Source of the DNA: an uncultured Shimia sp. | GTDB taxonomy: Bacteria > Pseudomonadota > Alphaproteobacteria > Rhodobacterales > Rhodobacteraceae | Direction: 5' to 3' | Length of the DNA: 36,857 nt | Assembly (NCBI RefSeq): GCF_947498095.1 | Contig: NZ_CANMJE010000020.1 | Location: 1 to 36,857, forward strand | In this document: positions 8,563 to 17,198 of the stretch, in pieces | Layout: each line of letters opens with the position of its first letter | Numbering within the stretch: the stretch's first letter is position 1 | Program-made: the position numbers and the translations under genes | Notes under the pieces: model-generated | Told to the model about the DNA's origin: nothing | The model's database searches: none | Seen by the model: the letters and a program-made list of their open reading frames with translations, nothing else

Positions 8563-9007
8563 TGATAGGCGTATTCTCGACATTGCCCAGCGCGACGGTG
8601 CTTTGTCGCAACGCGAACTGGCGGACCGTGTCGGGTTGTCACAAAATGCGCTGTGGCGGCGTCTGAAACGGCTGGAAGAGGCTGGTGTTCTCTTGGGCAG
8701 CCATCGCCGAGTCGCGGCGCGTGCATTGGGGCTGGACCTGACCGTGTTTGTGATGGTGCGTACCCGCACGCACTCTGACGATTGGATCGAGGCCTTTCGT
8801 GCCCATGTCTCGCGCATCCCGCAAGTGGTTGAAATGCATCGGATCGGCGGCGATTGGGACTATATGCTCAAAGTGGTGACACGCGGCATGACTGGCTATG
8901 ACGCGGTCTACAAGCGGCTGACCACAGGGATCGAGCTTGAGACTGTGACAGGGGTGTTTTCTATGGAGACGATGCTCGAAGATCGACCCTTGGATGTTTA
9001 CGGCTAG
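8540..9007 (+). CDS. Lrp/AsnC family transcriptional regulator
   Basis: 155-residue regulator with the standard two-part layout. The N-terminal helix-turn-helix (SQRELADRVGLSQNALWRRL, about residues 23-42) follows the opening DQIDRRILDIAQRDG. The C-terminal RAM/AsnC ligand-binding domain includes VVEMHRIGGDWDYMLKVV, the usual G-x-x-D-Y segment. It probably controls the divergent class V PLP enzyme and itself, in response to an amino acid. Two inverted repeats lie in the shared upstream region. Its stop codon overlaps the stop of the convergent cupin gene by 4 bases. Confidence 0.92.
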   Translation: MSEKFDQIDRRILDIAQRDGALSQRELADRVGLSQNALWRRLKRLEEAGVLLGSHRRVAARALGLDLTVFVMVRTRTHSDDWIEAFRAHVSRIPQVVEMHRIGGDWDYMLKVVTRGMTGYDAVYKRLTTGIELETVTGVFSMETMLEDRPLDVYG

Positions 9008-9687
9008 GCTGTAGGGGATGCGTGCATCGCGTCCGGGGTCAGGTGGCCGGTTTTCACGTAAATCAGGCACCCCTCTTCCGAAAAGGGCGTGTGCTCGGAC
9101 ATATGCGGGCTGCGAATCCAGGTGCCTGCTGGATAGTCCCCGTGTTCATCCTGAAACGTGCCTTCCAGCACGAGGATTTCTTCGCCGCCCCAATGCCGGT
9201 GCCCGCTAAACTGTGTCCCCGGTTCCCAGCGCACCAAGGCGACGTTCTCGCCAGAAACGCTGTGCAACGGCAGGACGCTCAGTCCGGGATGTACACCGGG
9301 GCCAAATGCGGCCGCGCGCGTGTCGACATGAAAATGCGCCTGATCGTCGGCATCGAACTGATGCAGTTTTACAAAGATCGTGCAGCCCTGATCGGTGTGA
9401 GGTTTGTGTGACGTACCAATCGGATTGCGCACATAGCTGCCTGCCGGATAGTCCCCGCTCTCGTCTGAGAACACGCCCTCAAGCACAAAGAACTCTTCTC
9501 CGCCGCCGTGGGTATGGGCATCGAAATAGGACCCGGGAGCAAAGCGCACCAGCGTTGTCGCACGCGCCACTTCGTCGCCAATCCGATCCAACATCATGCG
9601 CTCCACGCCATTTGCCGGGGATTTGACCCAAGTGTGGTCCTCAGGGCGGATCACCACCCGTTCGGAAAAGTCAGCATTGATCATCAT
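9004..9687 (-). CDS. Double cupin-domain protein (ChrR-like cupin)
   Basis: 227-residue protein made of two similar cupin domains. The first has HTHGGGEEFFVLEGVFSDESGDYPAG; the second has HRHWGGEEILVLEGTFQDEHGDYPAG. Both carry the HxHxxxEE metal-binding motif and the matching GTxH / SxH second motif, so each half could hold a metal. The domain type is that of the ChrR C-terminal cupin, but the N-terminal zinc anti-sigma domain of ChrR is absent and no ECF sigma gene is adjacent. An anti-sigma role is therefore not supported. The next gene upstream on the same strand is a dioxygenase 110 bp away. Start at 9687 or 9684. Confidence 0.85.
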   Translation of the reverse strand: MMINADFSERVVIRPEDHTWVKSPANGVERMMLDRIGDEVARATTLVRFAPGSYFDAHTHGGGEEFFVLEGVFSDESGDYPAGSYVRNPIGTSHKPHTDQGCTIFVKLHQFDADDQAHFHVDTRAAAFGPGVHPGLSVLPLHSVSGENVALVRWEPGTQFSGHRHWGGEEILVLEGTFQDEHGDYPAGTWIRSPHMSEHTPFSEEGCLIYVKTGHLTPDAMHASPTA

Positions 9688-9796
9688 GGCGCGCGCTCCT
9701 GTTGCTCACTCAAATTAGAAGTTTGAGGCAGGCAATCAAGGTTACGCATTGCCGGGACGTTTCACAAATTGGTCATGTCCCGGGGCGTGTGTCCTC

Positions 9797-10690
9797 TCAG
9801 GCCACCGCCGCGCGCGCCACCGCCAACCCGTCCGCATCGGTCATTGACACACAGACACTGTCCAGATGCCGCGGTTTGGACAGATCCCAAGGCATGCCTC
9901 GGTGCAGCGTCGCCCTTTGATCCCACAGCAGCACATCGCCCTTTTCCCATTTGTGCGAATAGGTGAATTGCGGCTGCGTGCAATAGGCCACCAGGTCGTC
10001 GACGATCGGCTGGCTGTCTTCCGGGCTCACGCCGTCGATTTGATAGACGTGGCTGGCAACAAAGATGCTTTCCTTGCCGTTCACGGGGTTTTCCCAGATC
10101 GCTGGCCAACATTGCGGTGGCCATTTGTGGAACATCGGATGCTTGGCCAGCTCTGGCGAAATCCGTTCGCGGCTGTGAGAGTACTTGTGCCAGAACCGCT
10201 GCGCCCGCAGTTCGTCTTTTCGCGCTTCAGGCAAGGTCGCAAAGGCCGCTCGGGTCGAGGCCAGCTCGGTCTCGCCGCCCTCATCTGTCGGAACTTTGGC
10301 CGTCAGGATGTTCACCAGCGACGGGGTCGGAATGAAGGTGCTGTCGATATGCCATTGCTGGTTCGCGATAAGGTGCATCGTGTGCATGTCCATCTCACCG
10401 GTCAGCCCGCCGCTGTCGGTCACGTTTGACACCGGGCGCACTTCTTCCTTGTAGCCCTCGTCGCGTTCATCAGCCAGACGGTCTTCGACCGGACCGAACA
10501 TTTTGGCCAGTCGCAGATGCACGTCGCCGGGCAGGTCCTGCCCCTTCACCAGCACAGCCGAATGCTCCTCGAACAGGGCGCGCAGTTCCGGGAATAGATG
10601 GGTTTCGGTCACATCAGCCAGGTCGAGGTCATGGGCGATCACCCCAAAGTTTTCGGTCAGTGGCGTGGATTTAATGGCAGGCATGGTCAC
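9797..10690 (-). CDS. TauD/TfdA family Fe(II)/2-oxoglutarate-dependent dioxygenase
   Basis: 297-residue dioxygenase of the TauD group. The iron-binding facial triad is visible as His114 and Asp116 (QQWHIDSTF) and His263 (WDQRATLHRG); Arg274 in KPRHLDSV is placed to bind 2-oxoglutarate. The length is normal for the family. Substrates in this family include taurine, 2,4-D, alkyl sulfates and other small acids; nothing here identifies which. It faces a LysR regulator across an 85-bp divergent promoter region, so it is probably induced by its substrate through that regulator. Start could also be the Met two codons in. Confidence 0.9.
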   Translation of the reverse strand: MTMPAIKSTPLTENFGVIAHDLDLADVTETHLFPELRALFEEHSAVLVKGQDLPGDVHLRLAKMFGPVEDRLADERDEGYKEEVRPVSNVTDSGGLTGEMDMHTMHLIANQQWHIDSTFIPTPSLVNILTAKVPTDEGGETELASTRAAFATLPEARKDELRAQRFWHKYSHSRERISPELAKHPMFHKWPPQCWPAIWENPVNGKESIFVASHVYQIDGVSPEDSQPIVDDLVAYCTQPQFTYSHKWEKGDVLLWDQRATLHRGMPWDLSKPRHLDSVCVSMTDADGLAVARAAVA

Positions 10691-10760
10691 GATCCTTATG
10701 TGTCTGAATGGATCCTAGCACTCCGATAGCGTCAGTAAACTTGCCAATTTCCTATCCGTT

Positions 10761-10779
10761 GCATAGCTTCAGGTTATGC
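10761..10779. promoter_or_regulatory. Candidate LysR-type operator (T-N11-A-like palindrome)
   Basis: GCATA-N9-TATGC, overlapping the start codon of the LysR gene and close to the divergent dioxygenase promoter. It fits the loose LysR consensus, but it is short and could occur by chance. Confidence 0.3.
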
Positions 10780-11690
10780 CATCCCGTTTTCGCCGTATCC
10801 AGCCCCACCTCACCGCCCTGCCAGTTTTTGAGGCCGCCGCGCGCCTTGGCAGTTTCACGCGGGCGGGCGAAGAGCTGGGCATCAGCCAGCCCAGCGTCAG
10901 CCGACACATTGCCAACCTTGAGGACGCGCTGGGTCAGCCACTATTCGTGCGCGACCACAACCGTTTGACCCTGACATCGGATGGGATCGCGCTTGCCGGG
11001 GCTGTGGATCTTGGCCTCAGCCATATTGACACGGCCTATCGCAAAGTTGCCCAAGGCGCACGGCGCGAGGGTCTCACACTGGCCTGCAGTTTTTCGTTTG
11101 CCCATGGCTGGCTGTTGCCACGGTTCTCTGATTTGCGCCGCGCGGCTGGGGACACGCCTATCCATCTTGTCGTGTCCTACTGGCTTGAAGACGTCGATCT
11201 GGAGGATGTTGACATGGTGGTCAACTGGCGTTCGCGCGGGTGGACCGAATGGCCCAGCCTCAGCCTGTTTGACGAGGTGGTCTATCCCGTAGCGGCCCCA
11301 ACCTGGCAGGGTAAAGGCGGCGACAGGCTCAGCACCAAAGATCTTTTGCATTTCGAAGAACGTGACACTGAATTTGTCGGCTGGGAACGCTGGTTTGCTC
11401 ATCTGGGTCAGCCCATGCCCGACACCACGGATGCTTACCGCTATTCAAACTACCACTTCATGATTCAAGCCGCGATGGATGGCGAAGGCGTGGCGCTGGG
11501 CTGGCATCACCTTGTCGCGGACCAGATTGCCGAAGGTCGGCTGGTTCGTATCGGCGCGCCCATGCATTACCGCGACGATGCCTATTCGCTGGAGTATCGG
11601 CCGGATTCAACGGCCCCCGAAACTGTTCAGTCTGTGCTCAGATGGTTTCGCGGAGAAATCGCCAAAACGCCCGAAGTGCCACAGGAATAG
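10776..11690 (+). CDS. LysR family transcriptional regulator (GcvA-like)
   Basis: 304-residue LysR regulator. The opening LPVFEAAARLGSFTRAGEELGISQPSVSRHIANLE is the winged helix-turn-helix of the GcvA-like subgroup. The rest is the two-lobed periplasmic-binding-like effector domain, ending near residue 290. It is divergent from the TauD-type dioxygenase and most likely controls it. The dioxygenase substrate or product is the expected effector, which is unknown. The Shine-Dalgarno is weak (CAGG). Confidence 0.92.
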   Translation: MPSRFRRIQPHLTALPVFEAAARLGSFTRAGEELGISQPSVSRHIANLEDALGQPLFVRDHNRLTLTSDGIALAGAVDLGLSHIDTAYRKVAQGARREGLTLACSFSFAHGWLLPRFSDLRRAAGDTPIHLVVSYWLEDVDLEDVDMVVNWRSRGWTEWPSLSLFDEVVYPVAAPTWQGKGGDRLSTKDLLHFEERDTEFVGWERWFAHLGQPMPDTTDAYRYSNYHFMIQAAMDGEGVALGWHHLVADQIAEGRLVRIGAPMHYRDDAYSLEYRPDSTAPETVQSVLRWFRGEIAKTPEVPQE

Positions 11691-11793
11691 AACGTCTGAT
11701 ATTGGCCTTTTGGCGCGATTTCAGAAAAAGTGATCTCACTTGAGACTGCTTGCGTAATCCCTCTGACATCAACCTTAGGGATCGAGACAATCA

Positions 11794-12312
11794 ATGGGTT
11801 ATTTTCTAAATTCGCTTTCCGCCGCCGGTGTGGCATCCATGGTCATGTTCGGGACGACTGCTCAGGCAGATCTTCGTGTCAGCTTTGACGAAGGGGCGCC
11901 GAAAGACCGTTTTCGCATCGAAAACACGGGAGCCTGCGCCATGTCTGACCTATCACTTTTGGTGGACCTCGCTCCTTCTCAAGGCGGGCTAATTTTCGAC
12001 GTGACTTCAGAAGGGCAGGGCGTCGAGGTGTTTCAACCTTTCGAGATTGTGCAAGGCGCTGAGGCATTGGATGGCGTGCCAAAGGTGACCGATGGGCAAA
12101 CCGAGATCAGCCTGGATATCGTAAACCTCGCACCCAATGAAGCGATCGCTTTTACAATCGACGTGGACGATACACTTGGCCAGCGCGCCATCACTGTATC
12201 GGGCGCTGAGATTCAGGGTGCGGTGGTCTCCTATGTGCACGTTGGCGATCAGAAATCGGCAACGTTTTCGACCAACGCCGAGGCAAAGATTTCCGGAACG
12301 TCCTGCTCGTGA
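11794..12312 (+). CDS. Secreted protein resembling 'aggregation factor core' proteins
   Basis: 172-residue exported protein. A signal peptide ends near TAQA-DLRVSF. The mature part is acidic and beta-rich (RFRIENTGACAMSDLSLLVDL, FDVTSEGQGVEVFQPFEIV), with two Cys that could pair (GACAM and the C-terminal GTSCS). I associate this pattern with short marine-bacterial proteins labelled aggregation factor core, a name taken from sponge proteins with no proven function here. It is the first of three same-strand genes before TspO and the CIA30 protein, 65 bp from TspO. A periplasmic or surface location is inferred. Confidence 0.6.
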   Translation: MGYFLNSLSAAGVASMVMFGTTAQADLRVSFDEGAPKDRFRIENTGACAMSDLSLLVDLAPSQGGLIFDVTSEGQGVEVFQPFEIVQGAEALDGVPKVTDGQTEISLDIVNLAPNEAIAFTIDVDDTLGQRAITVSGAEIQGAVVSYVHVGDQKSATFSTNAEAKISGTSCS

Positions 12313-12377
12313 TTGCCTGATCGAAGCGCGCAGCTACTCCAAAACAGCCACACTACAAATTGTGAGATGTCAGTCCA

Positions 12378-12830
12378 ATGAACACGCTTTTGACGCGCTT
12401 TGCTTTTCTTCTTCTGGTGATGGGCGGAGGCATCCTGATCGGCAGCATGACCGCACCAGGAGATTGGTACGCAAATCTCAGCAAACCATGGTTCAACCCT
12501 CCAAACTGGATTTTTGCGCCTGTCTGGACTGTGCTTTACGTCCTGATTGCAATGGCAGGGTGGCGCACATGGGAACGGGATAGCGCGTCTTCACAGATGA
12601 CGCTTTGGTGGGGACAGCTGGTGTTGAATTTCCTGTGGTCACCGGTCTTTTTTGTGATGCAGAAGCCTTGGATTGCCTTTGTGATCATCGCGGCGCTGAT
12701 CTTTGTTGTTCTGACGTTCATAAGGCAGAACTGGTACATCGACCGTACTTCGGCTCTCGGGTTCATCCCCTATACGGTGTGGGTGGCATTCGCCTCAGCG
12801 CTAAATTTGTCCATTGCCATTTTGAATTGA
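12378..12830 (+). CDS. tspO: TspO/MBR family tryptophan-rich sensory protein
   Basis: 150-residue integral membrane protein with five hydrophobic segments, the TspO/PBR arrangement. Recognisable family features are WYANLSKPWFNPPNWIFAPVWTVLY in the first loop and TM2, with many Trp, and the following WRTWER. TspO binds porphyrins and in Rhodobacter represses photosynthesis genes in response to oxygen. Here no photosynthesis genes are nearby, so a role in tetrapyrrole or stress signalling is only inferred from the family. The downstream CIA30 gene starts 12 bp after its stop, so they share a transcript. Confidence 0.9.
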   Translation: MNTLLTRFAFLLLVMGGGILIGSMTAPGDWYANLSKPWFNPPNWIFAPVWTVLYVLIAMAGWRTWERDSASSQMTLWWGQLVLNFLWSPVFFVMQKPWIAFVIIAALIFVVLTFIRQNWYIDRTSALGFIPYTVWVAFASALNLSIAILN

Positions 12831-12842
12831 GGAAAAAGGTTC

Positions 12843-13400
12843 ATGCGACTTGTTAAAAAAAGACTGTTTGCAATTGTATTGGCCTCAGGTCTCGGCACGA
12901 GTGTCGGAGCAAGAGGTCAGATGTTCGAAGACTTTGAAATGAAACCAGACCTGCGATGGGATTTTGTCGCTGATACAGTAATGGGGGGTGTCTCCACCGG
13001 GTCCGTCAAGTTTTTAACCGAGGGTGACGTTGCTTTTGCGCGGATGACCGGAACGGTCAGCACCCAAAACCGTGGTGGATTCATTCAATTTCGCCGCAAG
13101 TTCGAAGACCGCTTGCCCGACGAGGTGACGGGCGTGCGGCTAGTGGTGCGTGGAAATGCCGAGAGGTACTTTGTCCACCTTCGTACCACTGGCGCGATGC
13201 TGCCTTGGCAGTACTACCAATCAGGTTTCGAATCCAAACCAGGCTGGCAGGAAATCCGCTTGCCGCTATCGTCGTTTGACTCTTCGGGGTCAATGTTGCG
13301 CAATACACCACGTGCAGGCACGATTATCTCTGTTGGTGTGGTCGCCTACGGGCGTGATTACGATGCGCTGATCGATGTGCGCGAAATCGACTTCTATTAG
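12843..13400 (+). CDS. CIA30 family protein (complex I intermediate-associated protein 30-like)
   Basis: 185-residue protein with an N-terminal signal-like segment (RLFAIVLASGLGTSVGARG). A single CIA30/NDUFAF1-type beta-sandwich domain follows: WDFVADTVMGGVSTGSVKF near residue 40, RGGFIQFRRKF, VRGNAERYFVHLRT, and the terminal ISVGVVAYGRDYDALIDVREIDFY. The mitochondrial homologue helps complex I assembly; bacterial ones are mostly uncharacterised and this one appears exported. AGGAAAAAGG lies just before the ATG. It lies immediately after tspO. Confidence 0.85.
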   Translation: MRLVKKRLFAIVLASGLGTSVGARGQMFEDFEMKPDLRWDFVADTVMGGVSTGSVKFLTEGDVAFARMTGTVSTQNRGGFIQFRRKFEDRLPDEVTGVRLVVRGNAERYFVHLRTTGAMLPWQYYQSGFESKPGWQEIRLPLSSFDSSGSMLRNTPRAGTIISVGVVAYGRDYDALIDVREIDFY

Positions 13401-13468
13401 GCGCCAAAACGTCCGGTTGTTCTGGTGCCGCTAGGCCCTACTGGCATGAAAAGAGCGGCTGGGGCCTC

Positions 13469-14404
13469 TTAGCGTTCTGGCCCAATGCTGACCAAGGGCG
13501 CATGGCACTGTTTGAGGCACGACAGGAACTCCTGCGTCTTGCGGTCCGGCTCCGGCTTTTTGCGGGTGATGGCGGCAAAGACGGTTGAGTAACTGGTCTG
13601 TTCAGGCGCTACCGGACGCACGCTGCCCTTTCGTATAAAGGTCTCGGCAACATGGTCCGCCAAGAACCCCAGATATTTGCCAGACTGAATGAGCAGCGAC
13701 AGGGCTTCTTCCTCCTGCACCTGTGCGGCCCGCGCGATGCCCAGTTTTCTGCCGGCTTTCATATTGGGGGAGTTGAAGGCATAGCCTGCGTATTTGAAGC
13801 CGCTGAGGTCCGGTGCGGCGTCCGTCGAATCAAACAGCGGATGCCCTTCGCCGCAATACAGCGTCATGTGCTCAGAGTAGAGCGGCGTATAGGTGAGCAT
13901 CGTCGACTGCCGGTGCACCGGAACAATGGCGATGTCCAGAGAGCCATCCGTGACCCGCGATTCCAATGCGCTGGGCGGATCCAGCGCGATCTCTAGTGCC
14001 ACGTCTGGCGCAATATCATCAAACCGCTGAATGGCTTTGTGAATGCGCGCCGTTGGATTTGTGGAAGACTGGTCGAACACGCCAATACGCAGGGTCCCGG
14101 TCAGTGTGGCATGGATATTGTCGATCTCTGATTGAAACCCGTCGATCGAAGACAAGAGTTTGCGTTCCGAAACAAGTACTTGCTCACCTTCTGCCGTCAG
14201 AGAGAACCCCGATGGCCCTCGGTTGCAGAGTTTCAGACCAATGCGCAGTTCAAGGTCAGAAATGTGTTTTGAAATCGTCGATCGTCCGATATTGAGTTCA
14301 AGTTCCGAGGCGGCAAACCCGCCGCACTCCGTCACTGTGAAGAAGATTCGTACAAGGCGAATGTCGATATCGCTGAGGCTGCGAATGAGTACGCTTGTTG
14401 CCAT
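13469..14404 (-). CDS. LysR family transcriptional regulator
   Basis: 311-residue LysR regulator. The N-terminal HTH is in DIRLVRIFFTVTECGGFAASELELNIGRSTISKHISDLE, and the remainder is the LysR substrate-binding domain (TGTLRIGVFDQSSTNP opens the first lobe). It is divergent from the BCCT transporter, with 122 bp between start codons, and most likely regulates it. An inverted repeat sits just upstream of its start codon. The effector may be a quaternary amine such as betaine, judged only from the neighbour. Confidence 0.9.
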   Translation of the reverse strand: MATSVLIRSLSDIDIRLVRIFFTVTECGGFAASELELNIGRSTISKHISDLELRIGLKLCNRGPSGFSLTAEGEQVLVSERKLLSSIDGFQSEIDNIHATLTGTLRIGVFDQSSTNPTARIHKAIQRFDDIAPDVALEIALDPPSALESRVTDGSLDIAIVPVHRQSTMLTYTPLYSEHMTLYCGEGHPLFDSTDAAPDLSGFKYAGYAFNSPNMKAGRKLGIARAAQVQEEEALSLLIQSGKYLGFLADHVAETFIRKGSVRPVAPEQTSYSTVFAAITRKKPEPDRKTQEFLSCLKQCHAPLVSIGPER

Positions 14405-14409
14405 TCAAG

Positions 14410-14427
14410 GTTTCATTCCCGTGAAAC
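14410..14427. promoter_or_regulatory. Inverted repeat between LysR and BCCT genes
   Basis: GTTTCA-N6-TGAAAC, perfect over 6 bp, 6 bases upstream of the LysR start codon. It is a plausible LysR operator for autoregulation and for the divergent transporter. Confidence 0.4.
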
Positions 14428-14526
14428 TATGCACGGAAAGGTTCCCGCTTATCAAACCTTATCTCACCCGTATTGTTGTCCTATTCAGGCGCGTTTCACA
14501 CTGCGCGCCGCAACAGGGAGACACAA

Positions 14527-16154
14527 ATGTCAATAAAACCTCCATTATCGGACCTGCCCATTAAAACCGCGGACAACGGTTTTTTTCGGGGGTTCAGCGT
14601 CGACGTGACGGTAATCAGTAAGATCATCATCAGCAGCATGCTGGTGGTGTGGTGCATCGTGTGGCCCACTCAGGCGGGCAACGTTCTTGGCGAATGGAAC
14701 GCCGCGATCCTATCGCAATTTGCCGCTTGGTATATCTGGGTTGTGACCGCCTTTGTGCTTGTGTGTATTGGCCTTGCGATCTGGCCAACGGCCGGGCGCA
14801 TGAACCTTGGCGTCGACGGCGAAAAACCCGAGTTCTCCAACTTCTCGTGGTTCTCAATGATGTTCGGCGCTGGGATCGGCGCCGGCATGCTGACCTGGGC
14901 CGTTGCGGAACCGGTTGCGCATTTCAAGAATAACCCTTCGGTGGTCCAGGGTGTGACCACGGCGCTTGAGGCGGACAACGTACGCACCGCTTATGTCTGG
15001 TCCTACCTGCACTGGGGTCTTGGCGCGTGGGCGTGTTACGCCATCGCCGGTCTTGCGCTGGCGTTCTTCAGCTATCGCCGTGGCCTGCCGCTGACGACCC
15101 GCTCTTCGCTGACACCGCTGTTTGGTAAATCGCTCTCGGGCACCGTTGGGCACATCATCGACATCGTCGCCGTTGTGGCAACCATCCTTGGCGTGGCGCA
15201 GACGTTGGGCTTTGGCGTTGAACAGTTCGTCGCTGGCCTGACCCGCATCGGTATTGGCGGTCTTGCACTGGCCGACGGCACCGCAACCACCACCGGCATC
15301 ATCGTGGCGCTCTTGGTCATCATGGGGGCGTCGACCCTCTCGGCGCTCTCGGGCGTTGGCAAAGGCATCAAGTGGCTGTCGAACATCAACATGGTGCTGT
15401 CCATCTTCCTCTTGCGCTTTTTCATCATCTTTGGGGCCACATGGTTCGGTGCGATGGCATTCTTTGTCGGCATCTGGGACTATCTGGTTGCGCTGCCATG
15501 GCTCAGCTTTAACGTCTACAAATCGGACGGTATCGAAGGGTCTAATTTTTCCTTCTTGCCCAATGGCAGGGTTGGTGGCCGGTGTTCTACTGGGCCTGGT
15601 GGATCGCGTTTGCGCCTTTCGTGGGATTGTTCCTGGCGCGTATCTCGCGTGGTCGTACCATCCGCGAATTTGTTCTCGGCGCTATGATCGTGCCTTCGTT
15701 GATGTGCTTTGTCTGGTTCGCATGGGTCGGAGGCACCGCGGTTGATCTGGAACTCAACGGCGCGGCGAACAGCGTGATCCTTGGTGCCGCCAACGGTGGC
15801 AAGATCCTTGCCATGACCGAGTTCATGCTGGCTCCGATCGCACAGATCCTGACCTGGGGCATGGCGGTGCTGATCGTGAACACCATCAATGCAGCTGGCG
15901 ACGAAGGTCCCAAGGCGCGTCCCCACATCATGTTCTGGGGCGCAGCCCTGGCGCTCGTGGTGGGTGGTTTGCTGATTTCCGGTGGCACCGGGGCAATTCA
16001 GACCGCTATGGTCATCGGCGCCTTGCCGTTCTCCATCGTCATGGCGCTCATGTGCGTGGCTCTGATCAAGGCGATCTGGAACGATGGTCGCCGCGAGGCC
16101 GCCGGTATCGCCACCACGGTTGATCCGGAAACCTCTACCATGCCGGCCGAGTAA
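14527..16154 (+). pseudogene. BCCT family transporter, broken by a one-base frameshift
   Basis: Betaine/choline/carnitine transporter family protein that would be 542 residues if intact. The first frame runs from ATG 14527 (GGGAGAC upstream) through the typical MFGAGIGAGMLTWAVAEP and LHWGLGAWACYAIAGLALAFF, and loses homology just after GIEGSNF. The family sequence resumes in another frame as AQWQGWWPVFYWAWWIAFAPFVG and continues to the stop at 16154. Adding one T to the T5 run at 15546-15550 joins the two frames exactly. The signature Trp-rich segment in the middle of the family therefore straddles the lesion. It could be a sequencing error in a homopolymer or a real inactivating deletion. 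A canonical slippery heptamer for programmed -1 frameshifting is not present. Confidence 0.85.
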
Positions 16155-16172
16155 TCTCGCACGCAAAATGTG

Positions 16173-16205
16173 AAAGGGCCCCGGTGAAGATCGGGGCCTT
16201 TTTTG
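16173..16205 (+). terminator. Rho-independent terminator after the BCCT gene
   Basis: GGCCCCG (16177-16183) pairs with CGGGGCC (16192-16198) around an 8-base loop, with extra A-T pairs below, followed by a run of Ts to 16204. Placed 20 bp after the transporter stop, it separates it from the arsenic operon. Confidence 0.92.
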
Positions 16206-16301
16206 TTTGTGCGCAAAGCTCCTACCATTAAGTCGGGCGAATTTGCTGGGCTTGCGCCAACCCCGTCACAAAAACTTCATGCAATCTGACCACATATTCT
16301 C

Positions 16302-16337
16302 TTGCGACTCGCTTAATGCTTCCATAATTCATGAAAT
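16302..16337 (+). promoter_or_regulatory. Candidate ars promoter and ArsR operator, possibly leaderless
   Basis: TTGCGA (16302-16307), a 17-bp spacer and TAATTC (16325-16330) resemble -35/-10 boxes. The -10 lies only 7 bases before the arsR ATG, and no Shine-Dalgarno is visible, so the transcript may start at or near the ATG. A palindrome TTCATGAA (16328-16335) overlaps the -10 and would suit an ArsR-family repressor. Confidence 0.45.
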
Positions 16338-16670
16338 ATGGATAAATCAAACGCACTCACCGCCTTTTCTGCCCTTAGCCAGCCCACCAGGCTGGACGCC
16401 TTCAGACTGTTGATTGAGGCGGGTGAGGCCGGTCTGGCCGCCGGAGACATCGCCGACCGGCTTAACGTGCGTCAGAATACCCTCAGCGCCAATCTGTCTG
16501 TGCTGCTCAATGCTGGCCTCGTCAGCAACCAGCGCGAGGGGCGCACCATCCGATACTTTGCCAATACCGACGGCCTGCGCGGCCTCCTCGGCTTCCTGCT
16601 GCGTGACTGCTGCGGCGGGCGACCAGACCTCTGTGATCCATTGATTGAAGACATCGCCTGTAGCTGCTGA
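16338..16670 (+). CDS. arsR: ArsR family arsenite-responsive repressor
   Basis: 110-residue winged-helix repressor (ArsR/SmtB). The DNA-binding helix is in ADRLNVRQNTLSANLSVLLNAGLV, followed by the wing REGRTIRYFA. The C-terminus has Cys91, Cys92 and Cys99 (RDCCGGRPDLCD) plus Cys108 and Cys110. A CC-x-n-C group in the C-terminal helix is the arsenite site of the Acidithiobacillus ferrooxidans type ArsR, unlike the E. coli type with cysteines in the DNA-binding helix. It is first in a five-gene arsenic operon and should repress it until As(III) binds. Confidence 0.93.
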   Translation: MDKSNALTAFSALSQPTRLDAFRLLIEAGEAGLAAGDIADRLNVRQNTLSANLSVLLNAGLVSNQREGRTIRYFANTDGLRGLLGFLLRDCCGGRPDLCDPLIEDIACSC

Positions 16671-16682
16671 AAGGAGCGCGTC

Positions 16683-17198
16683 ATGAGCGACAAAACCTAC
16701 AATGTACTCTTTCTGTGCAATGCCAATTCCGCCCGGTCGTTGATGGCTGAGGCCATTCTTCAACGCGAATCCATGGGCAAGTTCCACGGCTTTTCTGCCG
16801 GTTCCAACCCCGCCAGTGCACCGCATCCTCAGACGCTCGCGCTGCTTAACCGTTTGAACCACGACACCGGGTTTGCCCGTTCCAAGAGCTGGGACGAGTT
16901 TGTAATCAAAGATGCTCCGGAAATGGACTTTGTTTTCACTGTCTGCGATCGTGCGGCGGCAGAACAATGTCCGGTCTGGCCGGGTCAACCTATGAGCGCC
17001 CACTGGGGCGTTCCGGATCCCGCGACTGCAAAGGGTAACGATGCAGAGATCGGCGTTGCCTTCAACGACGCCTATGCAATGCTTAGGAACCGCATCTCGT
17101 TCTTGGTCAACTTGCCGTTTGCCGAGCTGGACAAGCTTTCCTTGCAACAACAGCTTGATGAGATTGGCGAGTTCACAGACGCTCCGGAGGACGCATGA
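16683..17198 (+). CDS. arsC: Arsenate reductase, low-molecular-weight phosphatase type
   Basis: 171-residue protein of the LMW protein-tyrosine-phosphatase fold. The P-loop [11 protein letters not shown] (Cys12, Arg18; CX5R-S) is at the N-terminus, and a second conserved segment reads [20 protein letters not shown], with two Cys that may serve in the disulfide relay. It reduces arsenate to arsenite in the cytoplasm; whether thioredoxin or glutaredoxin is the donor cannot be judged. It starts 12 bp after arsR, and its stop overlaps the acr3 ATG (ATGA). Confidence 0.92.
   Translation: MSDKTYNVLFLCNANSARSLMAEAILQRESMGKFHGFSAGSNPASAPHPQTLALLNRLNHDTGFARSKSWDEFVIKDAPEMDFVFTVCDRAAAEQCPVWPGQPMSAHWGVPDPATAKGNDAEIGVAFNDAYAMLRNRISFLVNLPFAELDKLSLQQQLDEIGEFTDAPEDA

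Noticed and set aside
9004..9687. ChrR anti-sigma factor
   Set aside because: Only cupin domains are present; the zinc-binding anti-sigma domain and a partner ECF sigma gene are missing.
15543..15556. Programmed -1 frameshift in the BCCT gene
   Set aside because: The run does not form an X-XXY-YYZ heptamer in the right phase, and BCCT transporters are not known to need recoding. A simple one-base deletion explains it.
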